NCBI GenBank assembly: GCA_902362725.1
Contig: CABIXM010000009.1
Coordinates: forward strand, 96,200-160,199
Length of the DNA stretch: 64,000 nt
Source of the DNA: Clostridiaceae bacterium
GTDB lineage: Bacteria; Bacillota; Clostridia; Lachnospirales; Lachnospiraceae
Direction of reading: 5' to 3'
Of the stretch, positions 28,044 through 37,563 are shown piece after piece. The position numbers and the translations under genes were made by a program. A model generated the notes under the pieces. The model was not told the DNA's origin and did not search any database. It saw only the letters and a program-made list of their open reading frames with translations. The first letter of the stretch is position 1; every line of letters starts with the position of its first letter.

Positions 28044-29881
28044 ATGAGAAAATACTTACGAGGAAACAGCGGAATGCGCTTTCTGGCGATTCTGGCGGCG
28101 GTGGCACTGACGCTTGGAAGCGTAGACGTGACAGCGCTGGCGTCGGCGGCAGGACAGAACGCGGCGGAGCAGACAGCCGTGGAGCCGGAGGATACAGAAG
28201 GCCGGGCGGCTGTGTCCGGAGAGACCGAAGGACAGGACGAACCGGAGAACGATGGAGAGCAGCCGGGCGGGAATGAAAATACAAAGCCAGGCTCTGCTCC
28301 GAAGCAGAATACGGACGCTCCGGAGGGTAACGAGACACCGGCAGATCCGGAAGGAACGGGCGAGACATCGGCAGACCCGGAAGGAACGGACGAGACTTCC
28401 GGGGAGCAGAAGGATGAATTGGAGACCCGGGAGGCGGATATTGCTATCTACGGAAGTACACAGGCAGAAAGCGGGAAGCTGGCTTATCTGGATCCGACGG
28501 TGTTAAGACCGGGTGGAGACGGAAGGTGGAGCAGCGACAACGGCAATCTGCTCTGGTTTGGCAAGGAGAAAGACGGAACCCCGATGCAGTATCGGATTCT
28601 GTCTTCGACGAATGTATTCAGCACAGATGCGTAAAATGGCGGGCTGCTGCTGAACAGTGTTAAGAAGTATGAGACGAAAAACTGGTGGGGATATGGTTTC
28701 GATAATACGGCAGACTTGACGAGTCAGGAATCAGAAGCGATTGCCAGGGCGAAGGAAATAAACGGTTATCTCTATACCACGTTTGTATTCCGGAAGGATC
28801 TGCCATGTACCTGGATCCATCCAAAATCCTGATGGTATCAAAAGCAGGTTCCATGAAATATAGTTCAGATCCTAAGCTTCATGCGATTAGCGATGAGCTC
28901 TATGAGGAAGACAATTGGAAGCTAACCCTGCTGGACGCAGATAAAAGTGTGAAAGATGCGACGCTGACTTGTGCAGAAACCAAAGCGGGTACCGGCCTCA
29001 GGCAGTATCAGATCTCCTGTACCTATAAGGGAAAGGCAGAGGATAAGCTGTCCATCATGGTCACCGATAAAGCTTATAACGCGGAGGGCGCGCAGAGCCT
29101 CTGTTATGGATATGTAAATCCTAAAAATAACAACAATATGTACGAGGTGATTCCGGCGACGGGACAGTCTCCGGATGAGGATGGAACCGGTCAGGGCGAT
29201 CTGCGCGTGGATCTGGAGATTACACAGGACGCGCCGATTGCTTCCGGTGGCATCTATAATACAAAGAAGGAGCTGCTGGACGCGCCGGGAATCTTTAGCG
29301 AGGCAGAGAAGGCAGCCATAGCGGAAGGAAAAGAGGCGAAGGTCTGGGTGGAAATCACGAAGACCGATCTGGCAGAGGAAGAGAAGGCTGCCTTTGAACA
29401 GGAAGCGAAGAAGACGGCCGGAGAAAACACAAGGCTTGTATACTTCAGTGCGGAGCTGTTTCGTCAGATAGGCGAGAGCGTGGAACGTATTTCAGAGCCG
29501 GGCGCGAAGATTCGCCTGATTATCCGTATTCCGGACGAGCTTGTGAACACGGACAGCACCATTTCCCGTGAATACTTTATTCTTCGGATGCATGATGGGG
29601 AGCTGACCGTCCTGAATGGAAGCTTCGACAAGGATACGAGGGAATACACCTTCGAGACCGACAAGTTCTCCGATTACGCGATTGTCTGCAAGGACACCAG
29701 GATTGAGACGAAACTGAATGACAGGAAAAATGACAGCAAGGGCAGCTCTGGCGGATCATCCAAAGCCCCGGTAACCTCCGCCAACACCGGCGACCGGAAC
29801 CAGCCGCTGGCCTGGATGATCCTGGCCGTGGCAGCGACAGGTATCATCGTAGCGGCGATCCGGAGAAAGAAAAGACAGTAA
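28044..29881 (+). pseudogene. Broken gene for a sortase-anchored surface protein
   Basis: The first part (28044-28634) encodes a signal peptide and a long E/P/G/T/D-rich stretch, then a folded domain cut by TAA at 28632-28634. The same frame stays coding-like after the stop (GGLLLNSVKKYETKNWW) until ~28803. The protein then resumes in another frame (MYLDPSKILMVSKAG) to 29881. So one nonsense and one frameshift lie within 170 bases. The C-terminus has TSANTGD, a hydrophobic helix and RRKKRQ, a sortase-type cell-wall signal of the NTGD kind. An AAAGGAGC site precedes the ATG. The original product was ~610 residues. It could be two ORFs by sequencing error. Confidence 0.75.
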
Positions 29882-29954
29882 AAGAGGATTGACATAACTA
29901 CCTATATTAAAATTACGGAAACAGATGAAATTATAGTTACATAGCAGGGTAAAA

Positions 29955-29997
29955 GAAAGGCCGGAGATCATTGGTTAAAATGGATCTCCGGCCCTTC
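29955..29997. terminator. Bidirectional terminator between convergent genes
   Basis: AGGCCGGAGATC and GATCTCCGGCCC-like arms pair over ~13 bases. An A-run precedes and a T-rich stretch (TTCTTT) follows, so it can serve both the surface protein gene and the exchanger gene. Confidence 0.8.
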
Positions 29998-29998
29998 T

Positions 29999-30970
29999 TT
30001 ATCTTATACAAATGTAAACCACGTATCCCGCATACAGCAGGATCATGGTCAGGCCTTCGAGTTTGTCGAGACGGTGTTTGGTCCAGGCCATGAGCCACAC
30101 GATGAAGCTGAAGCCTACCAGGATGATGATGTCGATAATATTTTCCCGGATGAAGGAGATGGGGCTTAAGGCGGAGGCGATGCCGAGAACCATCAGGATG
30201 TTGAAGATATTGGAGCCGACGGCGTTGCCGAGAGCCATATCCACCTCATTTTTGCGGGCTGCCACGATAGATGTCATCAGCTCCGGCAGGCTGGTACCGA
30301 AGGCCACGATGGTCAGACCGATGAGATTTTCACTGATACCGAAAGCGGAAGCGATGGTTTTGGCGCCATCCACCACCCAGTCGCTGCCAAGGGTGATGCC
30401 TGCGATACCGATGACGATGAAAATAAGACTTTTCGGTACGGACATGACTTTCATTTCCGTAGCTTCGGCGGCAAATTCAGTGTCCTCATTGTTCATAGAG
30501 CGCTGCGCTGACCTGATCATATACAGAATAAAAAAGACGAACAGCACGATGAGAATCAGGCCGTTGACCCGGGTCAGCATCATCTGGTCGTGGCCCAGCA
30601 CCAGGAGCAGCAGGGCACAGACTACGGAAAATGGGATATCAATTTTCAGGGTGCCCTTCTGAACAGCTACGGGCGTCAGCACGGCACAGACGCCGATGAC
30701 CACCATCAGGTTGAAGATGTTGGAGCCTACGGCGTTGCTGACTGCCAGGGCATTGCTGCCCGCGATGGAGGCAGTGACGCTGACCGCTGTCTCCGGCAGG
30801 CTGGTTCCCATGGCTACGATGGTCATACCGATGATCAGGGACGGTACGTGGAAATGCTTGGCAATGCTGCTGCTGCCTTCCACAAAGGCGTCGGCGCCTT
30901 TGACCAGAAATACAAAACCAATCAGTAAAAGTACCACAGCGAAGGGTACGCTCTGTAACATTGTGTTCAT
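29999..30970 (-). CDS. Calcium/sodium antiporter (YrbG/CaxA-type)
   Basis: 323 residues with about ten membrane segments in two inverted halves. Each half has the ion-binding alpha repeat: AMGTSLPETAVS near residue 55 and AFGTSLPELMTS near residue 225, together with AVGSNIFN in both halves. These residues coordinate Ca2+/Na+ in the family. The ATG has a GGGAG site. The gene is transcribed alone, divergently from the nucleoside importer. It likely exports Ca2+. Confidence 0.92.
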   Translation of the reverse strand: MNTMLQSVPFAVVLLLIGFVFLVKGADAFVEGSSSIAKHFHVPSLIIGMTIVAMGTSLPETAVSVTASIAGSNALAVSNAVGSNIFNLMVVIGVCAVLTPVAVQKGTLKIDIPFSVVCALLLLVLGHDQMMLTRVNGLILIVLFVFFILYMIRSAQRSMNNEDTEFAAEATEMKVMSVPKSLIFIVIGIAGITLGSDWVVDGAKTIASAFGISENLIGLTIVAFGTSLPELMTSIVAARKNEVDMALGNAVGSNIFNILMVLGIASALSPISFIRENIIDIIILVGFSFIVWLMAWTKHRLDKLEGLTMILLYAGYVVYICIR

Positions 30971-31136
30971 GATAAATACTCCCTTATGGAATGCTTTTTA
31001 TATGGGATACATGGTAGCAGAGGGAGAAAAAAATGTCAATAGTCCCCAGTTTCCGTTCTATTATAAGGTGTTATCATGAAATATATAAGAAATACTTATA
31101 AATAAACAAAAATTTTAACAAAAATTAATGAATATA

Positions 31137-31166
31137 TTGACAAAGTACAAGTCAGACGCTTATACT
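31137..31166 (+). promoter_or_regulatory. Housekeeping promoter of the nucleoside ABC importer
   Basis: TTGACA (31137-31142) and TATACT (31161-31166) are separated by 18 bases, in an AT-rich divergent gap. The transcript would start ~70 bases before the lipoprotein gene. No purine riboswitch was recognised in that leader; only a short ATGTTG/CAACAT arm pair is seen. Confidence 0.75.
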
Positions 31167-31240
31167 TTAGCATGTTGGGAATTGACAGATAACGGCAAAC
31201 TCAACATCCAAATAATGGAAAAACACATAGGAGGAACGTT

Positions 31241-32494
31241 ATGAAAAAGAGAGTACTTAGTCTCATTACTGTACTGGCTATGACCGTCGGCATGCTGGCA
31301 GGCTGCGGCGGATCTGCTGATAAGGCTTCTGCGGACACCAAGACAGAGACAGACGCAGAGTCCACCACAACAGAGGGAGAGGCTTCCCTGGCAGACGTCA
31401 AGGTAGGTTTTATCTTCCTGCACGATGAGAATTCCACATATGACCTGAACTTCATGAACGCCGCAAAAGAGGCTTGCGAGAAGCTGGGCGTCGAGTACAT
31501 GACCAAGACCAATATTCCGGAGGGTCAGGAGTGCTACGAGGCTGCATGCGAGCTGGCAGACGCAGGCTGCAACTTCATCTTTGCAGACAGCTTTGGACAT
31601 GAGGATTACATGATCGAGGCAGCCAAGGAGTATCCGGAGGTACAGTTCAGCCACGCAACCGGAACCAAGGCGCATACAGAGAATCTGGACAATTTCCACA
31701 ACGCATTCGCTTCCATCTATGACGGACGTTACCTGGCAGGTATCGCCGCAGGCATGAAGCTGAATGAGATGATTGACAATGGCGATATTACCGCAGAGCA
31801 GGCTAAGATTGGTTACGTCGGAGCATTTACCTACGCAGAGGTTATCTCCGGTTACACCTCCTTCTTCCTGGGCGCGCGTTCCGTATGCCCGACCGCTACC
31901 ATGGAAGTAACCTTCACAGGTTCCTGGTACGATGAGACAGCAGAGAAAGAGGGAGCAAACAAGCTGATCCAGGACGGCTGTGTTCTGATCAGCCAGCATG
32001 CAGACTCCATGGGAGCTCCGACCGCATGTGAGACCGCAGGCGTACCGAACGTATCCTACAACGGAAGCACCGAGAGCGCATGCCCGAACACCTTCTTGGT
32101 ATCCTCCAGAGTAAACTGGGAGCCGTACTTTGAGTACGCAATCAACTGCGTAGCAAATGGAGAGGCCATCGACGCTGACTGGACAGGAACCCTGGCAACC
32201 GGTTCTGTAGAGCTGAGTGCTCTGGGAAGCGCAGTCGCAGAGGGAACACAGGAAGCCATCGACGAGGCAAAGGCTAAGATCGAGTCCGGCGACCTGCATG
32301 TATTTGATACTTCTACCTTCACCGTAGAGGGCCAGGAGCTGACCAGCTACGAGGCAGACGTAGATACCGATGCAGAGTACACACCGGATCATGAGGTCGT
32401 AAGCGACGGATACTTCCATGAGTCTGAGTACCGTTCTGCTCCGTACTTCAATGTAAATATCGACGGCATCAATCTTCTGGATACCGCATTCTAA
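31241..32494 (+). CDS. BMP-family substrate-binding lipoprotein (nucleoside uptake)
   Basis: 417 residues. The signal sequence ends in the lipobox MLAGC, and a charged S/T/D/E linker follows. The BMP (basic membrane protein) domain begins at KVGFIFLHDENSTYDLNFM. Characteristic segments are FADSFGHEDY, YDGRYLAGIAAGMKLNE, IGYVGAF and a later NVSYNGSTES. Lipid-anchored on the outer face, it hands purine-type nucleosides to the ABC transporter encoded downstream. An AGGAGG site precedes the ATG. A hairpin separates it from the ATPase gene, which should raise its expression above that of the rest. Confidence 0.9.
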   Translation: MKKRVLSLITVLAMTVGMLAGCGGSADKASADTKTETDAESTTTEGEASLADVKVGFIFLHDENSTYDLNFMNAAKEACEKLGVEYMTKTNIPEGQECYEAACELADAGCNFIFADSFGHEDYMIEAAKEYPEVQFSHATGTKAHTENLDNFHNAFASIYDGRYLAGIAAGMKLNEMIDNGDITAEQAKIGYVGAFTYAEVISGYTSFFLGARSVCPTATMEVTFTGSWYDETAEKEGANKLIQDGCVLISQHADSMGAPTACETAGVPNVSYNGSTESACPNTFLVSSRVNWEPYFEYAINCVANGEAIDADWTGTLATGSVELSALGSAVAEGTQEAIDEAKAKIESGDLHVFDTSTFTVEGQELTSYEADVDTDAEYTPDHEVVSDGYFHESEYRSAPYFNVNIDGINLLDTAF

Positions 32495-32530
32495 TACGGG
32501 CCTGAACGCTTACGCTTAAGTAAAAAGCAC

Positions 32531-32568
32531 AGGGCGGCGCAGCAGCGAATATGCCGCGCCGTCCTTTT
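32531..32568 (+). terminator. Intra-operon attenuating hairpin
   Basis: AGGGCGGCGCAGCA and TGCCGCGCCGTCCT pair over 14 positions (one G-T, one mismatch) followed by TTTT. Located between the binding-protein gene and the ATPase gene, it likely terminates part of the transcripts. A smaller GATCCG/CGGATC hairpin follows. Confidence 0.7.
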
Positions 32569-32613
32569 GATCCGTTTTGCGGATCCGTCATAAACGAGGG
32601 AAGGAAACAAAAG

Positions 32614-34146
32614 ATGGAAACCAAAGTAGCCGCAGTTTCAATGAAAAACGTTACAAAGACCTTTGGCTCTGTAGTTGCCAATGAAAAGGTAGATCTGGAT
32701 ATCTACAAGGGCGAAATCCTGGCGCTTCTGGGCGAAAACGGAAGCGGAAAAACCACGTTGATGAATATGCTGGCCGGTATCTATTATCCGGATGAGGGCC
32801 AGATCTTTATCAATGGAAAGGAAGAGGTCATCAAGACCCCGAAGGACGCCCTGAATCTTGGTATCGGCATGGTGCATCAGCATTTCAAGCTGATCGACGT
32901 GCTTACCGCCACAGAGAACATTATCCTGGGTCTGGAGGGAAAGCTGAATATCAAAGAGGCTTCGAAGAAAATCGAGGCGATCTGTGAGAAATATGGCTTC
33001 GAGGTAGACCCGAAGCAGAAGATCTACGATATGTCGGTATCCCAGAAGCAGACCGTGGAGATCGTAAAGGTATTGTACCGCGGTGCGGATATTTTGATAT
33101 TGGACGAGCCCACCGCCGTGCTGACGCCCCAGGAGACCGAAAAGCTGTTCCGTGTCCTTCGGAAAATGCGGGACGACGGCAAGGCCATTATCATCATCAC
33201 CCATAAGATGCACGAAGTAGAGTCCCTGTCTGACCGTGTGGCAGTCCTCCGGGACGGCAGGTACATCGGCAGCATGGCGACCAAAGACACGACCGTCACC
33301 GAGATGACCAACATGATGGTAGGTCATGCGGTGACCCTGAATATTGACCGCCCGGATCCGGTGAATCCGAAGCCGCGTATCGTGGTGAAGGATCTGTCCG
33401 TCCGCAGCGAGGATGGTATTCAGAAGTTAAAAAATGTGTCCTTTACGGCAAAGAGCGGCGAGATTCTGGGTATCGCAGGTATCTCCGGCTGTGGACAGAA
33501 GGAGCTTCTGGAGGCCATCGCAGGGTTACAGCCTGTGGAGACTGGAATCATCGAGTATGTGGAGGACGACGGCCACGAGGAGCCTCTGCTTGGCAAAGAT
33601 CCCCTGAAAATCGCTGAAATGGGCGTGTCTCTCTCCTTCGTGCCGGAGGATCGTCTGGGCATGGGCCTGGTGGCGAATATGGACCTGGCCGATAATATGA
33701 TGCTTCGTTCCTTCCGAAAGGGCAGAACCCCCTTCACCAACCGCAGACCATCCAGGAAGCTGGCAGAGTCTGTAGTGAAGGAGCTGGAGGTCGTGACCCC
33801 GGGTATCGCCACCCCGGTTCGCCGTCTGTCCGGCGGTAATGTACAGAAGGTGCTGGTAGGCCGTGAGATTGCTTCCGCCCCCACCGTGCTTCTGACTGCT
33901 TACGCGGTAAGGGGACTGGATATCAACTCCTCTTATACCATTTACGATTTGCTCAATGAACAGAAAAAGAAGGGCGTAGCCGTCATTTTTGTCGGCGAGG
34001 ATCTGGACGTGATGGTAGAGCTCTGCGACAAGATCATGGTGCTCTGCGGCGGCGAGGTCAGCGGCATCGTGGACGCCCGGAAAACCGATAAAAATGAGGT
34101 CGGCCTGATGATGACCAGAGTAGGAGGGGACGAGAGCCATGAATAA
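32614..34146 (+). CDS. Nucleoside ABC importer ATPase, two nucleotide-binding domains
   Basis: 510 residues from ATG 32614 (AAGGAAAC site); a longer frame from 32551 runs through the hairpin and is rejected. The first domain is complete: Walker A GENGSGKTT, signature-like SVSQKQ, Walker B ILILDEPTAVL, and ITHKM. The second domain is degenerate: Walker A-like ISGCGQKE without the lysine, signature LSGGNVQK, and LLTAYAVRGLD where Walker B would need a DE pair. A partly dead second site is usual for BMP/sugar-type importers (often AQPTRGLD), but AYAV is further off. It overlaps the next gene by 8 bases. Confidence 0.9.
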   Translation: METKVAAVSMKNVTKTFGSVVANEKVDLDIYKGEILALLGENGSGKTTLMNMLAGIYYPDEGQIFINGKEEVIKTPKDALNLGIGMVHQHFKLIDVLTATENIILGLEGKLNIKEASKKIEAICEKYGFEVDPKQKIYDMSVSQKQTVEIVKVLYRGADILILDEPTAVLTPQETEKLFRVLRKMRDDGKAIIIITHKMHEVESLSDRVAVLRDGRYIGSMATKDTTVTEMTNMMVGHAVTLNIDRPDPVNPKPRIVVKDLSVRSEDGIQKLKNVSFTAKSGEILGIAGISGCGQKELLEAIAGLQPVETGIIEYVEDDGHEEPLLGKDPLKIAEMGVSLSFVPEDRLGMGLVANMDLADNMMLRSFRKGRTPFTNRRPSRKLAESVVKELEVVTPGIATPVRRLSGGNVQKVLVGREIASAPTVLLTAYAVRGLDINSSYTIYDLLNEQKKKGVAVIFVGEDLDVMVELCDKIMVLCGGEVSGIVDARKTDKNEVGLMMTRVGGDESHE

Positions 34147-35236
34147 GAAAGAGCCGTTTTTTCATATCGTAAAAAGGGACGCCCTTCCCTGGTACCAGGC
34201 AGTAGGAATCCGGGCAGTGGCCATCGTCCTGGCCCTGGTGCTCTGCGGCATCCTGACCACTATTACCACGGGTATTGACCCCATCGAGGTATATAAGTCC
34301 ATCTTCACGGGCGCTTTCGGTACCGAGCGGAAGACCTGGATTACCCTGCAGAATCTTTCCATTTTGCTTCTGATCGCCCTGGCCCTGACTCCGGCCTTCA
34401 AGATGAAGTTCTGGAACATCGGCGGCGAGGGACAGGTGCTCATCGGCGGCCTGGCTGCAGGCGCCTGCATGATCTGTCTGGGAGATAAGCTGCCAAACGG
34501 CGTGCTGATTCTGGTCATGGTGCTGGCCAGCATTGCGGCAGGCGCGTTCTGGGGCTTCGTTCCGGCCTTTTTCAAGGCGAAATGGAACACCAACGAGACC
34601 CTGTCCACCCTGATGATGAACTACATCGCCACTCAGCTTGTAGCCTTCTACACCATCGTCTGGGAGGTTCCGAAGGGATCCGGTAAGATCGGTATTATCA
34701 ACCAGAACAGCAATGCAGGGTGGCTTCCTCAGATCTTCGGCTCCAAGTACCTCTTAAGCATCGTCGTTGCCATCGTTGTGACCTTGCTTATGTACATCTA
34801 CCTGAATTACAGCAAGCAGGGCTACGAGATCTCTGTCGTGGGAGAGAGTGAGAACACTGCGAAATACGTCGGCATCAAGGTGGAGAAGGTCATCGTCCGT
34901 ACGATGCTTCTCTCGGGCGCTGTATGCGGCCTTGTGGGCCTTCTGCTGGTGGGCGGTATCAATCATACCATCACCACCACCATCGCGGGCGGCCAGGGCT
35001 TTACGGGCGTTCTGGTGTCCTGGATGTCCAAGTTCAATCCGCTGACCATGGTATTCTCCAGCTTCCTGATTATCTTTATGGACCGCGGCGCAGGCGAGAT
35101 TTCCACTGCCTTCGGCCTGAATCATTCCTACGCCGATATCCTGACCGGAATCATTCTGTTCTTCATCATCGGCTGCGAATTCTTCATCAGCTACAGACTG
35201 CAGTTCCGTAAAAAAGCAGAAAAGGAGGTACAGTAA
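34139..35236 (+). CDS. Nucleoside ABC importer permease, first subunit (NupB/YufP-like)
   Basis: 365 residues with about ten membrane helices of the BPD_transp_2 family. Conserved stretches are FKMKFWNIGGEGQVLIGGL near residue 85, WNTNETLSTLMMNYIA in the middle and GISAYVGI-like SENTAKYVGIKVEK in the C-terminal half. The ATG overlaps the ATPase gene by 8 bases and the next permease starts 2 bases after the stop, so the three are translationally coupled. It forms half of the transport pore in the cytoplasmic membrane. Confidence 0.9.
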   Translation: MNKKEPFFHIVKRDALPWYQAVGIRAVAIVLALVLCGILTTITTGIDPIEVYKSIFTGAFGTERKTWITLQNLSILLLIALALTPAFKMKFWNIGGEGQVLIGGLAAGACMICLGDKLPNGVLILVMVLASIAAGAFWGFVPAFFKAKWNTNETLSTLMMNYIATQLVAFYTIVWEVPKGSGKIGIINQNSNAGWLPQIFGSKYLLSIVVAIVVTLLMYIYLNYSKQGYEISVVGESENTAKYVGIKVEKVIVRTMLLSGAVCGLVGLLLVGGINHTITTTIAGGQGFTGVLVSWMSKFNPLTMVFSSFLIIFMDRGAGEISTAFGLNHSYADILTGIILFFIIGCEFFISYRLQFRKKAEKEVQ

Positions 35237-35238
35237 TC

Positions 35239-36231
35239 ATGTGGAATTTCTTACTTGCGTTTATTCCGAGAGCCGTCGTACAGGGCGTCCCCCTTCTCTA
35301 CGGAAGCACCGGCGAAATCATTACCCAGAAATCCGGTAACCTGAATCTGGGAATCCCAGGCGTCATGTACGTGGGCGCCATCAGCGGCGTCATCGGTTCC
35401 TTCCTTTACGAGAGTTCCACAGCGAATCTGAATCCGGCGCTTGCCATTCTGATTCCCATGCTGTGCTGTCTCTTAGGGTCTCTGCTGATGGGGCTACTGT
35501 ACTGCTTCCTGACCGTAACCCTACGGGCCAATCAGAACGTAACCGGTCTGGCCATGACCACCTTTGGCGTGGGCTTCGGCAACTTCTTCGGCGGTTCCTT
35601 AATCAAGCTGGTAGACGCCGATGTGCCTTCCATTGCCTTAAGCGCCACCAGCAGTTACTTCAGCAAATCCCTGCCCTTTGCATCGAAAATGGGATGGTTT
35701 GGCAAGCTGTTCTTATCCTACGGCTTCCTGGCTTACCTGGCAGTTATCATCGCGCTGGCAGCGTCCTATTTCCTGAATCATACCCGGAAAGGTCTGCATC
35801 TGCGGGCGGTGGGAGAAAACCCGAATACCGCGGACGCCGTGGGTATCAACGTATCCAAATATAAATATGTCGCCACCTGCGTGGGTTGTATGATTGCGGG
35901 TCTCGGCGGACTCTACTACGTCATGGACTACGCCTGCGGCGTCTGGTCCAACGACGCCTTTGGCGACAGAGGGTGGCTTGCCATCGCCCTGGTAATCTTC
36001 ACCATCTGGAGACCGAACTTAAGCATCCTGGCCTCCTTCCTGTTCGGCGGCCTGTACATCCTGTATCTGTACATCCCCACCGGCATGGATCATATGGAAT
36101 ATCAGGAGCTTTACAAGATGATTCCCTATGTGGTAACCCTGGTGGTACTGGTGGTCACCAGCGTCCGAAGCAAGCGGGAAAATCAGCCGCCTGCCAGTCT
36201 GGGAGTTCCGTATTTCCGGGAAGAACGGTAA
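35239..36231 (+). CDS. Nucleoside ABC importer permease, second subunit (NupC/YufQ-like)
   Basis: 330 residues, about eight to ten membrane helices, BPD_transp_2 family. Conserved segments are TGEIITQKSGNLNLGIPGVM near residue 25, NVTGLAMTTFGVGFGNFFGG mid-protein, and AVGENPNTADAVGINV near residue 190. GGAGG precedes the start inside the end of the first permease gene. It completes the importer, and the operon closes with a strong terminator 20 bases on. Confidence 0.9.
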   Translation: MWNFLLAFIPRAVVQGVPLLYGSTGEIITQKSGNLNLGIPGVMYVGAISGVIGSFLYESSTANLNPALAILIPMLCCLLGSLLMGLLYCFLTVTLRANQNVTGLAMTTFGVGFGNFFGGSLIKLVDADVPSIALSATSSYFSKSLPFASKMGWFGKLFLSYGFLAYLAVIIALAASYFLNHTRKGLHLRAVGENPNTADAVGINVSKYKYVATCVGCMIAGLGGLYYVMDYACGVWSNDAFGDRGWLAIALVIFTIWRPNLSILASFLFGGLYILYLYIPTGMDHMEYQELYKMIPYVVTLVVLVVTSVRSKRENQPPASLGVPYFREER

Positions 36232-36250
36232 AAGTAAAAATATGGGAAAT

Positions 36251-36289
36251 AAAAACCGCGCAGTTTTTCGCAGACTGCGCGGTTTTTTT
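36251..36289 (+). terminator. Strong rho-independent terminator of the importer operon
   Basis: AAAAACCGCGCAGT and ACTGCGCGGTTTTT pair, then a T7 run. Confidence 0.92.
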
Positions 36290-36334
36290 GCTCTACAGGA
36301 AATACCGTGTTACATTAAAGTGCGAAAGCTATGA

Positions 36335-36457
36335 TTCCTATAGAGCAAAAAGCCCCTCCGGGGGATCGCACTGCGGCGGAAAGGTAGTATGTCGCTTACG
36401 CGACCCGCCGCAGGCGGAGAATCCTGCTTCGCAGGATTCTTTCTTATGCAATAGGAA
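36335..36457. repeat. Structured ~123-bp repeat, copy 1 (MITE-like)
   Basis: Outer short inverted ends TTCCTAT and ATAGGAA enclose three hairpins: CCCC/GGGG near 36355, CTGCGGCGG/CCGCCGCAG with an inner GTCGC/GCGAC stem at ~36371-36415, and AGAATCCTGC/GCAGGATTCT at ~36418-36440. A second copy lies at 63797-63921 with near-identical core. No coding frame is present. Confidence 0.85.
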
Positions 36458-36562
36458 ATTCCTATGGAATCCCGTGGATTGTACTTGCTTTTATACAGAA
36501 GATCCAGTATAATACTAGATTGAATTGCGTAAAAACACAATTTCAGAAAAGCGGAGAAACAC

Positions 36563-37552
36563 ATGATTACATTAAACGACTATCTGTATTCCGGCGACAC
36601 GGTGATGCGGATACTGAAAAAATACAAACGGGATCTGGGAAGGGACGCGGCGATAAGCGGCAATGAGATCGACGTGATTCACTGCGATTTTCTGCAGAGC
36701 ATCATCGACCTGCTGGAGCACAACGAGTTCCTGACCGCTCAGTCCCAGAAAATCCGGGAATTCTACATGTATATGGCCAGGGAGTACCCCTGGCTGGCCT
36801 TCACCTTCAAGGGCCGCATCAAATCCCTGATCCGGGCCGAGGAGAAATTCAATGGCTATATCGTCAAGGACAGCTATAAGTATTATATGGAGCACGGCGA
36901 ATTTCCTCCGGTAGAGGAGCTCAGGAAGCGCTTGGTCAAGTTCCGGGATCTGATTGCCTACCGCATCGTGATTTCTATGCCCCGGTGTCATGTGGAGCCA
37001 GGCAGAGATAAGGCCGGGGAGGAACTGAAATGCCTCTACGAGATCGCCAATGTCCTGCCGGGGTTCCTGGAAGAGCGGGGCTTCACGGCCCAGATGACCG
37101 GCGGCGTGAAAAGGAGTAATTCCCCTTTACTCGATGAGCAGAATAAGGATTATTACCGTGACTATATCTCCAATAAGAACTGGTCGGAGTATGAGTCTCT
37201 GCACATCACTTTTTTTGACAGCAGCGCCAACTGCTATATGGAGGTACAGATTCGTACCAAGGAAATGGACGACACAGCAGAGATCGGCATCGCCAACCAC
37301 ATGGCCTACGAGAAGCGCCAGGAGCGGGAGCGTGCCCGCAGGCATAAGATTCCCGAGGGCCAGTGCGTCTGGTTCGACGAGGCCTACGAGCGGGGCATGC
37401 TGCTCCAGCAGCTGGACCTGTCCAAGGTGGACGTGAATATGTTCGGCGCCGCCAACAACAGTCTCATCAACGACGGCTGCGGTCTCTTCCGCGGCAGGCA
37501 GATCCTGCCTTACGAGCATCTGTCCAGGTTCCAGAGCGATCAGATTGATTAG
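36563..37552 (+). CDS. RelA/SpoT-domain nucleotide pyrophosphokinase-like protein
   Basis: 329 residues. The middle matches the RelA/SpoT synthetase fold: FKGRIKSLIRAEEKFNGY near residue 80, FRDLIAYRIVI near 130, DYISNKNWSEYESLHITF near 205, then MEVQIRTKEMDDTAEIG and ANHMAYEKR. These supply the ATP and GTP/GDP-binding residues of (p)ppGpp synthetases. There is no HD hydrolase, TGS or ACT domain, so it is a single-domain enzyme with extra N- and C-terminal helices. It is longer than classic small alarmone synthetases (~210 residues). Likely role: alarmone synthesis or a related pyrophosphate transfer. It is monocistronic. The spacing from the -10-like TATAAT at 36508 supports its own promoter. 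Confidence 0.8.
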   Translation: MITLNDYLYSGDTVMRILKKYKRDLGRDAAISGNEIDVIHCDFLQSIIDLLEHNEFLTAQSQKIREFYMYMAREYPWLAFTFKGRIKSLIRAEEKFNGYIVKDSYKYYMEHGEFPPVEELRKRLVKFRDLIAYRIVISMPRCHVEPGRDKAGEELKCLYEIANVLPGFLEERGFTAQMTGGVKRSNSPLLDEQNKDYYRDYISNKNWSEYESLHITFFDSSANCYMEVQIRTKEMDDTAEIGIANHMAYEKRQERERARRHKIPEGQCVWFDEAYERGMLLQQLDLSKVDVNMFGAANNSLINDGCGLFRGRQILPYEHLSRFQSDQID

Positions 37553-37563
37553 AACGGACGCCA

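Noticed and set aside
31167..31240. Purine riboswitch before the nucleoside importer
   Set aside because: The leader is only ~75 bases and lacks the conserved purine-aptamer core.
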